Assembly (NCBI RefSeq): GCF_004027225.2
Contig: NC_044301.2
Coordinates: 24,631,448 to 24,695,447 of the forward strand
Direction: 5' to 3'
From: Strigops habroptila
Lineage: Eukaryota; Chordata; Aves; Psittaciformes; Psittacidae
DNA: 64,000 nucleotides
Below the pieces are notes generated by a model. The model was not told where the DNA came from and searched no databases. It worked only from the letters and a program-made list of their open reading frames with translations. The position numbers and the translations under genes are program-made. The stretch's first letter is position 1. Each line of letters begins with the position of its first letter. Positions 43,385 through 54,903 of this stretch are shown here, one piece after another.

Positions 43385-43907
43385 CTCAATTATATGCTGT
43401 TGCCTGCTATGTAACGCTTCTATAGCCCATCAGCTAGATGCCCATCTCCACCACTCTGGGCATTGAAAAGAAGATATGTGTTGTCATGTTCATTAGCAGA
43501 GAATGAAGTCATGGGAAAAGCTGGCAGCAGCAGACCTGTCCTCAAGTCACCATCGACTGACCCTGACTTCCCTCCAGTCATCACCCCAGCAAAGAACGAA
43601 CTTTGATGAAACCAGTCGAGCTCAGCAGGGACCAGACAAGTTCAGCGGTGTCGTCAGCAGGCAACAATCCAACACTATACACCGTCTCTCCTGCCCTTAA
43701 AGACTGTTACCACAGTTGGAGCTTGACATCATGGACTGAATGAATTCAGCAAACTTTATAGGGATTGGTCCATGGACTAAGGAATGATATCTCTCTCTTT
43801 GTGTGTGTGCGCGCACATATATATAGATATGAGACAAAAAGTGATGGTATCTTGGAAAAAATGGGATCTGAGCATGACATGAGTGGTATGGAATAAGGGG
43901 TGGATAC

Positions 43908-44527
43908 TGTCCTTGGTTCAGCTGTAGCAGTCATTTTTTTCCTTCTTAGTACCTGATGCAGTGCTCTGTTTTTGACTTTTGTCTGGGAACAGTGCTGTTA
44001 ACACACCAATGTTTTTAGCTGTTGCTAAGTAATGTTTACCCCGATCAAGGGCTATCTCAGTCTTATGCTCTGCCAGTGAGGAGGGGCACGGGAAGCCGGG
44101 AGGAAGCAGAGACAGGACACCTGACCCAAAGTAGCCAAAGGGGTATTCCATACCACAGCACGTCATGCCCAGTATATAAAATGGGGGGAGTTACCTGGAA
44201 GGCCCAGATAGCTGCTTGGGTCAGGCTATCAGTTGGTGGGTGGTGAGCAATTGTATTTTGCATCACTTGTGTTTATTGTTTTCTTTTCCTTTTCCCTTTT
44301 TAGTTTTATATTCTCCCCCCTTGTTATTTCCCTCATCATTATTATTATTGGTGGTAGTAGTAGTAGTTTTTTATGGTACCTTAGTTACTGGACTGTTCTT
44401 ATCAAACTGTGAGATTTACATTCTTTCGATTCTCCTCCCCATCCCTCCAGGTGCAGGGGGGATGAAGGGGGGGAGTGAGAGAGCAGCTGCGTGGTTCTGA
44501 GTTACTGATTGGGCTTAAACCACTACA
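43908..44527 (+). repeat. 3' LTR of deleted ERVL
   Basis: 620 bp, TGTCCTTGGTTCAGC to ACCACTACA, long LTR form. Confidence 0.9.
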
Positions 44528-45848
44528 CTATACTATCATATTACTGGTTTCTGTTCTCAGATTAGATGAGCTGAAAATCAGGGAGACTGAAACATTTGAA
44601 CTGATCTGTTTTGACATTGACAGATTGACGGTTTAACTGCTGTTAATGTTTAGTGCATAAACATTCCTTGACATTCCATACTTTGAAGAGATGATCTCTA
44701 AATGAACTAGTGACTTCTGAATAGATTCATAGAAGTTAAAAATTGAGGAAAGAATCAATACAAAACAAAGAGAAAGAGGATAAAAGCACCCCCCCACCCC
44801 CGGAAGGGAACATAAGGTCATCTACCAACTCTATGGAAGAGCTGAAGCAGTAACCTAGATCTCCTTTCCTTACGTTAATGCTCACTCTACAAGGTATTTT
44901 GTCTCTGTACGTAGATGTTACTCTGGATTAGCTACAGGAAATGAGCACAGTTATAACTACAACTACAGCCTTTATGTATTTGTGGAAAAAATAATTTCCA
45001 AGTTGCATATAACTTCTATTTTATATATTTGATAGATACATTAACTTATCTTTCCTGAGTAATAAAAAGCTCCTCTCTTGTGTTTGTTTTAAGTTAGAAC
45101 AACTCCATAGTGAAAATTTTAAACATCTACTTTATAAGTAAGATGCAGATTTGCTTTTTAAATGCCTATTTTCATGCATTAATAGGAACTGTATGGCAGA
45201 AACCACACAGTCTGCAATGGCAAATGCCTCTTTTAAGGACATACTTCAGTAATAACAGTAAAAAGGGAATCATGATGTCTTTTGAACTGTAAGCTACCTA
45301 TCTCAGTAGATCTGACTGTGATAAGAGACACATGAATGTGTATTACCATGCTGTTTTTATTGAAGGCTTTTTCTCTCTCAGAAAATTATTTTTGAAATTA
45401 TTCAGGAGCACTCAGCAGTTCAGGATTAGACTTCAGATAGTGTCCTGGGTAACTTGCTGACAGAGTAGTCATCCCTCCAGAAATGCACTGTAGCAATTCC
45501 TACTGTCACTAATTTCAGAGATTTATCAAAAGCTGATGATTTCCTGGTGGTTGTAGAGGGATACATTGGGCAGAGTGTTAGTGAGCACAAGCCATGGGAG
45601 AATGATGGATTTATCTTAGTGGGGTTTCATGTTTTAAATTGAAACCTGTTGCTAGGCTGAGTAAATGAATAATCATCAGGACAATTAAGATCTCAAGAAA
45701 GCAGCTGATCCTTTTGATCCTCTGATTACTGAGTCAGCTGGCTGTAACTGGGTGCAGTGGGATGTGTGTCTCCAAGTAAACTATTGTGGAATGTGTATGT
45801 AACATCTTCTTGTATGTGTTGCTTCTAGGTTCTGTGCTGTCAGTTTAT
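44528..45848. other. Intergenic, no gene seen
   Basis: AT-rich sequence with a C-rich run at 44788-44803. No coding or RNA gene recognised. Confidence 0.55.
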
Positions 45849-45853
45849 GGCTT

Positions 45854-46431
45854 TGTCCTGGGTTCAGCTGTAGCAGTCATTTTTTTCCTTCTTAGTACCT
45901 GGTGCAGTGCTGTGTTTTTGACTTTCAACCTGGGAACAATGCTGATAACACACCAATGTTTTTAGTTGTTGCTAAGTAATGTTTACTCTGACCAAGGAGT
46001 TTTTCAGTCTCATGCTCTGCCAGTGAGGAGGGGCACAGGAAGCCGGGAGGAAGCAGAGACAGGACACCTGACCCAAAGTAGCCAAAGGGGTATTCCATAC
46101 CACAGCACAGCATGCCCAGTATATAAGCTGGGGGGAGTTACCTGGAAGGCTCTGATTGCTGCTCGGATTGGGCTGGGTATCGGTCAGCGGGTGGTGAGCA
46201 ATTGTTTTCTCTCCCCTTGTTATTTCCCTTATCATTATTATTATTGGTGGTAGTAGTAGTAGCTTTGTATTGTACCTTAGTTACTGGACTGTTCTTATCT
46301 TAACCCATGGGATTTACATTCTTTCAATTCTCCTCCCCATTCCTCCGGGAGCGGTGGGGAGAAGAAGGGGGGGAGTGAGTGAGCGAGCAGCTGCGTGGTT
46401 CTGAGTTACCGGCTGGGCTTAAACCATGACA
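45854..46431 (+). mobile_element. Solo ERVL LTR
   Basis: 578 bp, short LTR form, TGTCCTGGGTTCAGC to ACCATGACA, flanked by an exact GGCTT duplication (45849-45853 and 46432-46436). Confidence 0.94.
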
Positions 46432-46436
46432 GGCTT

Positions 46437-49400
46437 CTAGTTTAGGAAGCAAAATAAAAGTTTGATTAATGTAGATGGACTTGCATTGACTTGCAGGGTT
46501 CATGAAAAACAAATAACAGATTAAAATTGTCAGGGGTAATGTGGAGTTCTCGGAGTGTTTCATGCAGAACCTCGAAGGAACTGGAAAACCTGAAGCTCAG
46601 GTGATGGAGAAGCTTGACTGGGATTCAGGAAAGCTGCCTGTGCGACTCTCCCAGGTCCAGTTTAGTCAGGCCTTTGGCTCCTTTATTTTGCGAGGGTCAC
46701 CTTGTGACTCACTCTCCTTCATACAGATCCTGTTCTGTCATTTTTCCTGGATCATTGTTCCAGTGCCGCCTTTCTTCCTGTCTGAGGAAGAGAAGTTTGT
46801 AAGTCCTAGGAAACCAAAGAGCTTATGGAAGAAAGAATGGGACTGGACTAAGCTAGAGGAGGGATTTTGATGCATTCTGCCACATCTGACTTGTAGGGCA
46901 CTGTGGTAGAGAGCAGTAAGGCTACCAGCATGGTGCCAGGCTGAAGCCTCACTGAACCTCAGGTGTATATGACTCATTTACCTACTCACTGCTCGCTCTT
47001 AGTGGTACCTCTGAGGAAGATGGACTATCTATACAAGTAATAGTATTAATATACTAAGGGACTACATTCTGTCTGGTGTTTGGCACTGGCAAGGCACTAA
47101 GCTCTGAATACTTGCCATTCAGTGCCTCTGACAGAAATAGTGGGTGTCTGCTGCAGCTGACTGCTGGAGACACATGTCTCTCTAGGAACAGAGAAAGACA
47201 CAATATTAGCCATTTATCTGTTTTAGTAAAGTTGTCTTCAGGAAGCAATGATTAGTCACAGCAGTCTCCATTTGACTTTAAAAGGATTAATAACTTCAGC
47301 GAGAACTCATTTATACTGCAGGCAAGTGAGCTCATTGAAGGCATGTACATTGAAGGCTTGATCCTACCAGAACATGAGCCTTAAACATCCACATCGTTTG
47401 TTGTCTGGAAATGCTCTCTGCCTGCTTGGTGGCTGGCTGACTCCAGTGATTTAATTCACCATATCTGACCACCACATGAGGGAGTCTTTAAGCTGTTGGA
47501 AATCAGTGCGTGTGTGTGCACAGAGGGGTGAGAGTGGGACAATGTACAAAGGGTCAACAGTTGGTACCAGATATGTGATTTTCGGCATTTAAGGTAGTAA
47601 TTATATTTTTTCTTTTTTTCTCTCATCCCTTCTGTTTTGGGAAGTAAAGTCCTAATGATGTGAAGTTCCATTGACACACGGATTTCATTTGTTAGCTTAC
47701 AATCGAATTAGAAATTAATTTTAAGTAAATCTGTTACTCTCAACAAAGCATTTTCCATTGCATTTTTTCATTATGCTTCTGCCTGAACCAGAACTTCCTG
47801 CTTGTGTCCTCAGCTGGTGTTAATTGGCATTGCAAAGCTGCTGTTGGGTGAATTGGTTCAGCAGAAATACGCTGAACTGCTTTGGTCAAAACCCCAGGCC
47901 AAGTTTACATGTGTCTCCAGGACAAACTATGCTGTGCCTTCTTAACACTGACAGATAGTCTAGAGAAGGTTCAAAATACAGACTCCTTTGATAAATTTAT
48001 CTCTTGTCCCTACACATTTTCCTAATGTAATTATTACCTGCTTTAACTATTTTGATTTCAAGTATCTAATAGGATAAAGTGACACCTGGTGAGTTCTTGT
48101 AACTTGAATTTGACGTGTTCTGATTCATTGCTGTTGAGCTTTCTGCTAGTTAGTTCAGAAATCGTAAAGCCTTAGTGAATTTGTTTAGAAATTAATTTCA
48201 AACACTTTTGTGTACAGTTGGTCATTGCCTGCTTGTCTCCCCTGAATTTCAGACAGACAGTAGATGCAATTAAAAAATATGTATTTTAGATATATCCATT
48301 TAGAGACTGATTATAGTAAGTGGCATATGACTGACCTGTTAACTGTTGTCACTAGTTGAAATGTGACTTCAGTGAAAATCATGCCAGTAAAATGGAAAGT
48401 ATAGTGCTTTCACTAAAAATGACATAGTTTAATAATGCGAGGGATGTGAATGGGGAAATATTCCTAAATTGCCATAAATGGAGCACAATATAAGGCAATT
48501 CCTTATGGTGAAACTATGAAAATAGTCAGAGAAATAGTTTCTATCCAAGAACAATTAATTAATAATAGAGATCACAAATTGAACAACTAGTGGAATATAG
48601 TGATTGATAATGTTTTTCAGAATGAGTCCGAAGAACTCCCTTCTAGCTTAAAGGGCTGAATGTAAAAGAAATCAGGTTGGTCTACAGTCACGATAAGCTG
48701 CTTGAGGAAAGAAAAGCTTGAGCAAGGAGATGGCTCTGGCTTCCTTACAGGCCTTGAACCAGCAGGGCTGGCTGCCCTTACCACCTGTGAGTTGGAGAGA
48801 CAAAGCAAAGTTCAAGCTGCTCCTCAGCAGTGAGGTGAGAAAAAGGTGTTAGTGTCAAGCTTTCAAATGCAGACAAGTAAGAGGAAACCTTTATTTTGGA
48901 GAAGGAGTCAAGCTAATTTTGAGTAAGGATTTTTTTAGTTTTGAGTTCTCAGTATTCTCTGAGGACAGCGCATCTGTAAAGGACACAGGAAACCTGAGTT
49001 GTGTCCAATGTAAACCCAAGCACCCTGCTTAAAACATAAAAAAGTGCATCAGTTTGTATTAATTCAAAGAAAAACATCACAACTATTAGTATCTGATTTT
49101 ATACTTCCCCTTTTTCTCCCTTTTCATATATTGGTTCTTTCGCTTATTTTCAAGCATACATTACAAATGAGGTTGTCACTATTGGAATTTGCTCGGTTGG
49201 ATGCAACGTATGAAAACCACCTAGCTATTCTGCATTTCTTTGTATTTCACTTTGTGAAGTGCCTAAAAGAAAAAAAAAGTGGGGCTACTTGTAGGGAAAG
49301 GGAGGGACATCTGGGCGATGGTTTCTCTATTTGAAAAGGAACTGGATCTTGTGGATGAAATGTGCAGAGCTAATCTGCCTTTAGAAGAAACTCCACAGCA

Positions 49401-50491
49401 CTGGTGGCTCAGCAGAAGAATGAAGTCTGGATGCTGCTGTATTTGCTTGGTAAACTCAGCATGATCATTAGTATAGTAGCACTGGGGACAGATCCTGCCA
49501 TCCATGTTGGTGTTGGCTTGCGTCATATTTTGTCAGTGAGCCTGTTGGTCTTAATGAGGCACCTTGCAGTGAAAGATGTAAGGATAATGGGATCTAGCCC
49601 TTAGCTAGTAGGGTAGCCACTACTACACACATAGTAAGAACAAGAGCTAAGTTGACATGATTGCATGATCAGCTCCTAAGCCCCATAGTACAGAGCTATG
49701 GAATTTCTGCTTTTCAAATTTCAGAGGCAGACCCTAAGGAGTTCCTCACTGAGTGACCCATTTCTCAAGTTCTGGGAAGAGGCACATTACTTAGAAACAG
49801 CACCACACCAAAGCTGACTATTCCCCACTGCTGTCCTGCTTGCATTCATGGTAGATCTCTGCTGCAACAATCGGCAAGTGCAATCCTGAACTTGTCAGAA
49901 TAATAGTTCTGCTTGCTTTGCTGATGCTGCCGTGCAGCCGCTGGTTGGTAGGCATACATCTCACTTGTCATTACAGTGTTAGTATTCAGACACTGAGGGG
50001 CCTTAATTAATGACTTTGAAAATCTGGTCTTTTATAATTCATGAAAGAACTTTAATTAAAATCAAATATATAACAGTTGAACTAGCAAAGGATTTAAAGC
50101 ACACAATCTTTGATGGAGACAGTAATTCCCTCTGATCATTGTTGCCATATGCCGAATGAAAATCCCACTTCATCACAGCAGATTCAGAGAATAGAATGGG
50201 CTTTTTTTGAAACAGAGACGTGTCTGTTGTTATAAAATCTGGAAAAACAATAAGGCCAAGGGTCCTGCAGTCATTTGATTCTCCCTCCTATCCCTTTTTT
50301 TCCTTCTACAATCCTCATATATTTTAAATGTCTTTATTGTTAGGAAAAAAAGGACACACATTTGTATGATGCTTGTATGCTCATTTATTCTTTGTAGAGA
50401 TGGTGTATTAAAATGTTGTGTATGGATCAGGTACTCAGTCCAGGACTCTTGGCAAGGCAGTAGGAGAATTCTTGTTTCATGTAAAGGGAAA
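46437..50491. other. Intergenic, no gene seen
   Basis: About 4 kb of unique-looking sequence. The longest open frame (109 codons, 46541-46870, plus) has no recognisable domain or similarity and I do not call it a gene. Confidence 0.55.
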
Positions 50492-50496
50492 CTGAG

Positions 50497-51108
50497 TGTC
50501 CTGGGTTCAGCTGTAGAAGTAATTTTTCTCCTTAGTACCTGGTGCGGTGCTGTGTTTTTGACTTTCAACCTGGGAACAATGCTGATAACACACCAGTGTT
50601 TTTAGTTGTTGCTAAGTAATGTTTACTCTGACCAAGGACTTTCTCAGTCTCATGCTCTGCCAGGGAGGAGGGGCACAGGAAGCCGGGAGGAAGCAGAGAC
50701 AGGACGCCTGACCCAAACTAGCCAAAGGGGTATTCCATACCACAGCATGTCATGCCCAGTATATAAAATGGGGGGAATTACCCAGAAGGCCAGATCGCTG
50801 CTTGGGTTGGGCTGGGTATTGGTCAGTGGGTGGTGAGCAATTGCATTGTGCATCACTTGTGTTTGTTTTCCTTTTCCCCTTTTAGTTTTATATTCTCTCC
50901 CCTTGTTATTTCCCTTATTATTACTGGTGGTAGCAGTAGTAGTTTTGTATTGTACTTTAGTTACTGGACTGTTCTTATCTCAACCCATGGGAGTTACATT
51001 CTTTCGATTCTCCTCCCCATCCCTCTGGGAGCGGGGGGAGGAAGAAGGGGGGGGAGTGAGTGAGCGGCTGTGTGGTTCTGAGTTACTGGCTGGGCTTAAA
51101 CCGCAACA
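50497..51108 (+). mobile_element. Solo ERVL LTR
   Basis: 612 bp, long LTR form, TGTCCTGGGTTCAGC to ACCGCAACA, flanked by an exact CTGAG duplication (50492-50496 and 51109-51113). Confidence 0.94.
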
Positions 51109-51113
51109 CTGAG

Positions 51114-51542
51114 ACAGTGCTTTCACTCAGACAACACAGAGGAAATTCACGTATTTTTGAAGAGTTTAGCCTGGTGCACTTATCAGTTACATCTCTTTCT
51201 GGCCTACATTATGATAACTGGACTTAAGCAAATATGTAGCAGAATATATTGCTGTAGATTAAATCTGTTGTGCCAGGGACCATGGTTTTATTACGACAGT
51301 TGAATTTGTTTCAGTTTATTTGGTCTTGACTCACCTGAATTTCTTATAAAATATGTGTTTTATCTAGGGGACTTATACCACTATCCCATTACTGCAGTGA
51401 CTTCCATGAAGTTGTTGGAGTGGTGGTAGTTATTCATAGTCTTGCTGGTTACTCTGCCTTCTCAGGATAAAGATTCAGAGGACATTTGTGGCTCTGATTT
51501 TACAGTTGTGGGTTGTATTTTAAGGTTTATCATCTGGTCTGG
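51114..51542. other. Intergenic spacer between two LTR elements
   Basis: About 430 bp with nothing recognised. Confidence 0.55.
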
Positions 51543-51547
51543 TCTAC

Positions 51548-52116
51548 TGTCCTGGGTTCAGCAGTAGTAGTCATTTTTTCTCCTTCTTAGTAGCTGGTGC
51601 AGTGCTGTGTTTTTTGACTTTCGGCCTGGGAACAATGCTGATAACACCATTGTTTTTAGTTCTTGCTAAGTAATGTTTACTCTGACCAAGGACTTTCTCA
51701 GTCTCATGCTCTGCCAGGGAGGAGGGGAATCCATGAGGAAGCAGAGACAGGACACCTGACCCAAACTGGCCAAAGGGGTATTCCATACCATAGCATGTCA
51801 TGCCCACTATATAAACCGGGGGGAGTTACCCGGAAGGCCCAGATAGCTGCTCAGATCGGGCTGGGTATGGGTCGGCGGGTGGTGAACAATTGTATTCTCT
51901 CCCCTTGTTATTTCCTTTATCATTATTATTATTGGTGGTAGCAATAGTAGTTTTGTATTATACCTTTAGTTGCGGGACTGTTCTTATCTCAACCTGTGGG
52001 AGTAACATTCTTTGGATTCTCCTCCCCATCCCTCTGGGAGTGGGGGGAAGAAGAAGGGGGGGAGTGAGCGAGCAGCTGCATGGTTCTGAGTTACTGGCTG
52101 GACTTAAACCACAACA
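51548..52116 (+). repeat. 5' LTR of truncated ERVL
   Basis: 569 bp, short LTR form, TGTCCTGGGTTCAGC to ACCACAACA. Confidence 0.93.
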
Positions 52117-52237
52117 GTTCTTTGTGGCACCCAATGTGGGGCTCGAAGGGTTGAGGTAACAACAGATCTGACTAGAGTGTGTCTAATCATATTTGTGATA
52201 AGCATTCATTGTTTCAGATTAATAGTCAGACGTTACA

Positions 52238-52603
52238 GTGTTGATTTATTTGCTCTTGGAGTTGTTGCACTTGATCTCAGAGTATCAGCATGTCATACCT
52301 TACTTACAGCCAATTTTTGCTGTTTTAACGTTTATCGGCTTTGGGGCCTGGGCTAAGGTTATTGTTTCACTGTACTTCATGGTAATGACTTGTAATACAA
52401 TAGACTCATTGATCATGAAACTGGGCTGGTATGCGTCCTCAGCGTGGTCATCACCTCTCTACTATGGGAGGCATGTAATGGGAATTTTTAACAATTGCGC
52501 ATCTTTCTTTTTCCTTCCCTCGGGGGGTCAACCTATGGAGGAGATATTCCCTCACACTCTCCGCTCCCCCACCAGGCCATTTACAATAGGAGTAGATGAT
52601 TAA
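52238..52603 (+). pseudogene. Hydrophobic pre-gag frame, third copy
   Basis: 121 codons aligned with residues from about 24 onward of the 190-codon frame in the left provirus (FGAWAKVIVSLYFMVMTCNT shared almost exactly). It then shifts frame; the downstream hydrophobic part (LLLLGTSLLLHM) is found in another frame. This copy gives independent support for the family-wide frame. Confidence 0.6.
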
Positions 52604-52705
52604 GAGAAAAAAGTTAAGGATCTTGAATATCCTTTCAATGGCTTTGAAAGCACTCTGCTCCTTTTGCTGGGAACCAGCTTGTTGCTGCATATGTTCTTTA
52701 TGGTT

Positions 52706-52820
52706 TGCCTACAGTGTGACCACCCTGAGAACAGTCGATCTTGTCCGATCTCGAAAGCTAAGCAGGGTGCAGTTCAGATCTTGTCTAAGGTTAAACAACT
52801 ATTTAAGAATACCACCAAGA
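52706..52820 (+). other. 5S rRNA-like segment, better preserved copy
   Basis: GCCTACAGTGTGACCACCCT, then GATCTTGTCCGATCTCGAAA and GCTAAGCAGGGT follow 5S rRNA from its first base through the A box (5S: GCCTAC..., ACCACCCTGA, TCTGATCTCGGAAGCTAAGC). Beyond about 52780 only weak echoes (GGTTA, GAATACC) remain. Position in the element is the same as in the full-length copies. Confidence 0.85.
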
Positions 52821-52829
52821 GATCTTCCC

Positions 52830-53282
52830 CAAGGCTGGACAGTCATGAGTGGTAGGGTGTGTGGGATCGTATGGGCAAGCACTTAAGCCAGTTGGCCCCA
52901 CCAGTGCTTTGGAATTTCACTCCTGAACAAATGCGGAATCTGGAAAAATTAGCAGAGCACTTAGATGAGGTGTGCTGTTGTCCTGGCAATAACAGAGAGG
53001 GACAACTCACTGCAACGTGCTGGGGCTTGACCTATGCCTATAGGGCCCTGTTCTGTAAGGAGCGGGAAAAAGATGTCTCTGGATCTGATGGCAAAGTAAC
53101 AGACAATGCAGCTACTCAAACTCCAAGCACAGCAGCCACCTGAACACCAGCAGTAAGCACAGCAGCTACTCAAACCCCGACTATAACAGACAATGCAGCT
53201 ATTCCAACTCCAAGCACCGCAGCTACACTAACCCCAGCGACAAATACAGCAGCTACTCAAACCCCAATAGCAACAGACAATG
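52830..53282 (+). pseudogene. gag N-terminal remnant of truncated ERVL
   Basis: It reads GVWDRMGKHLSQLAPPVLWN, FTPEQMRNLEKLAEHLDE and TYAYRALF, then a Ser-Gly-Ser-Asp stretch and Thr/Ala/Pro repeats, with stops. Parallel to gag of the left provirus. Confidence 0.8.
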
Positions 53283-53902
53283 GGACGAATTTTCCTTTCT
53301 GTGGGATTAGTTGATTGTTTGGGGTTGCTAAATTTCCCCATCCTGTGTATGGAGGCCAATCTGTGATCTTACCATCAGAAAGAAACAAACCCAACCAAAA
53401 AGAATGACTACCTGCTATGTATACGAAGCTAATAAATTAAACAAAATTTACAATTTAATAGAGCTAAGGGTAGTTGGTCAATAAGACACATCAAGATCTT
53501 TCAAAAAAATTGCCTTGAGAGGGAGTGAATAATGGAAAAAATTGCATTTGAATAAATCAGTCACAGCAAGCTGGCAAAAATTCAGAAATGTCTTATTTAG
53601 TAGCTGTAGAAATGGTTTAACAGTAGGAAAATAAAATTTGCAGTTTTTCACCAGTTGCTGAAAAATGTGTTTGATAGATATTGAATATCATTAAACCATC
53701 TGTAGTTACCATCTTTACCTTTACAGGGGCAATAATTTCTTGGTTATAAACATAAAAATGAATATATCTTATCAGTGCAAAATAACTTCTCTGGAAAAGA
53801 GGAATTACTTGTTTTCTTTAGTCATTGCTCTTTGTTATGTTACAACAAGTTTCTTGGTTTTACGTTACTAATTTTCCACACAGTACTTTAACCAACTGCT
53901 AA
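53283..53902. other. AT-rich spacer between truncated ERVL and right ERVL
   Basis: About 620 bp of non-repeat-like sequence, the only segment separating two oppositely oriented ERVL copies. No gene seen. Confidence 0.6.
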
Positions 53903-53907
53903 ACCTG

Positions 53908-54473
53908 TGTCGTGGTATGAGCGCATCCGGTAACTCAGAACCAGGCAGCTGCTCGCTCACTCCCCACTTCTTCCTCCCCCCGCTCCCGGAGGGATGGGGA
54001 GGAGAATCGGAAGAATGTAACTCCCACGGGTTGAGATAAGAGCAGTCCCGCAACTAAGGTATAATACAAAACCACTACTCCTACCACCAGTGATAAAAAT
54101 GATTAGTGAAATAACAAGGGGAGAGGATACAATTGCTCACCACCCACCGACCAATACCGAGCCCGACCCGAGCAGTGATCTGGGCCTTCTGGGTAACTCC
54201 CCCCGGTTTATATACTGGGCATGACGTGCTGTGGTATGGAATACCCCTTTGGCTAGTTTGGGTCAGGTGTCCTGTCTCTGTTTCCTCCCGGCTTCCCCTC
54301 CTCCCTGCCAAAGCATGAGACTGAGAAAGTCCTTGGTCGGAGTAAACATAACTTAGCAACAACTGAAAACATCAGTGTTATCAGCGTTGTTCCCAGGCTG
54401 AAAGTTAAAAAACACAGCACTGCACCAGCTACTAAGAAGGAGAAAAATGACTGCTATAGCTGAACCCAGGACA
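53908..54473 (-). repeat. 3' LTR of right ERVL
   Basis: 566 bp, TGTCCTGGGTTCAGC to ATACCACGACA read on the minus strand. Clearly distinct from the left provirus's 3' LTR, at roughly 10%. Confidence 0.93.
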
Positions 54474-54903
54474 GTATCCACCCCTTATTCCACACCATAC
54501 ATGTCAAGCTCAGATCCCACATCTCTCAACACACCATCACCCCTGTCCCATATATACACATATATATATCTCCACACCCACACACAAAGAGAAAGATATC
54601 ATTCCCTAGTCCAAGGATCAATCCCTGTAAAATTGCTGAATTCATCCAATCCATTATGTCAGGCTCCATCTCTTGTGATAGTCCTTCAGGACAGGAGGGA
54701 CGGTATGTAGTGTTGGGTTGTTGCCTGCTGATGATACCGCCAAACTCGTCTGGTCACTGCTGAGCTCGTTTGGTTTCCTCAAAATTCATTCTTTGTTGAG
54801 GTGATGATTGGAGGGAAGTCAGGGTCAGTTGCTGGCGACCTGAAGATATCTAGCTGGTGGGCTATAAGAGTGTTATAGAGCAGGCAACAGCATACAATTG
54901 ACT
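54474..54903 (-). other. 3' noncoding region of right ERVL
   Basis: About 430 nt with a purine-rich GGAATAAGGGGTGGA next to the LTR (likely polypurine tract) and a (TA)n run near 54548-54570. No env. Confidence 0.75.

Larger units (their letters stand above)
40724..44527 (+). mobile_element. ERVL provirus with internal deletion, upstream of MMP2
   Basis: 3.8 kb with both LTRs. The leader (41347 to about 41790) joins directly to pol at the start of RNase H, removing about 3.6 kb (5S-like segment, gag, protease, RT) relative to the left provirus. The remaining pol is broken by frameshifts. No exact 5-bp target duplication is visible (CATTA before, CTATA after). Confidence 0.9.
51548..53282 (+). 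mobile_element. ERVL, 3'-truncated (LTR, leader, start of gag)
   Basis: A 5' LTR (51548-52116), primer-binding site TGGCACCCAATGTGGGGC (52125-52142), the hydrophobic frame, a 5S-like segment and the gag N-terminus with its Thr/Ala/Pro tract. Homology ends within that tract at about 53282, where unique sequence begins. Pol and the 3' LTR are missing, so the end was lost by deletion. Confidence 0.92.

Noticed and set aside
44788..44803. G-quadruplex candidate (C-rich run on the plus strand)
   Set aside because: Only two uninterrupted runs, intergenic, no context to support a role.
46541..46870. 109-codon open frame
   Set aside because: No recognisable domain, no conserved splice context and no similarity to known proteins that I can see. 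Treated as chance.
51543..51547. TCTAC before the truncated ERVL, the same 5-mer as the target duplication of the intron 5 solo LTR
   Set aside because: Surrounding flanks are unrelated and a shared 5-mer among several insertions can occur by chance.
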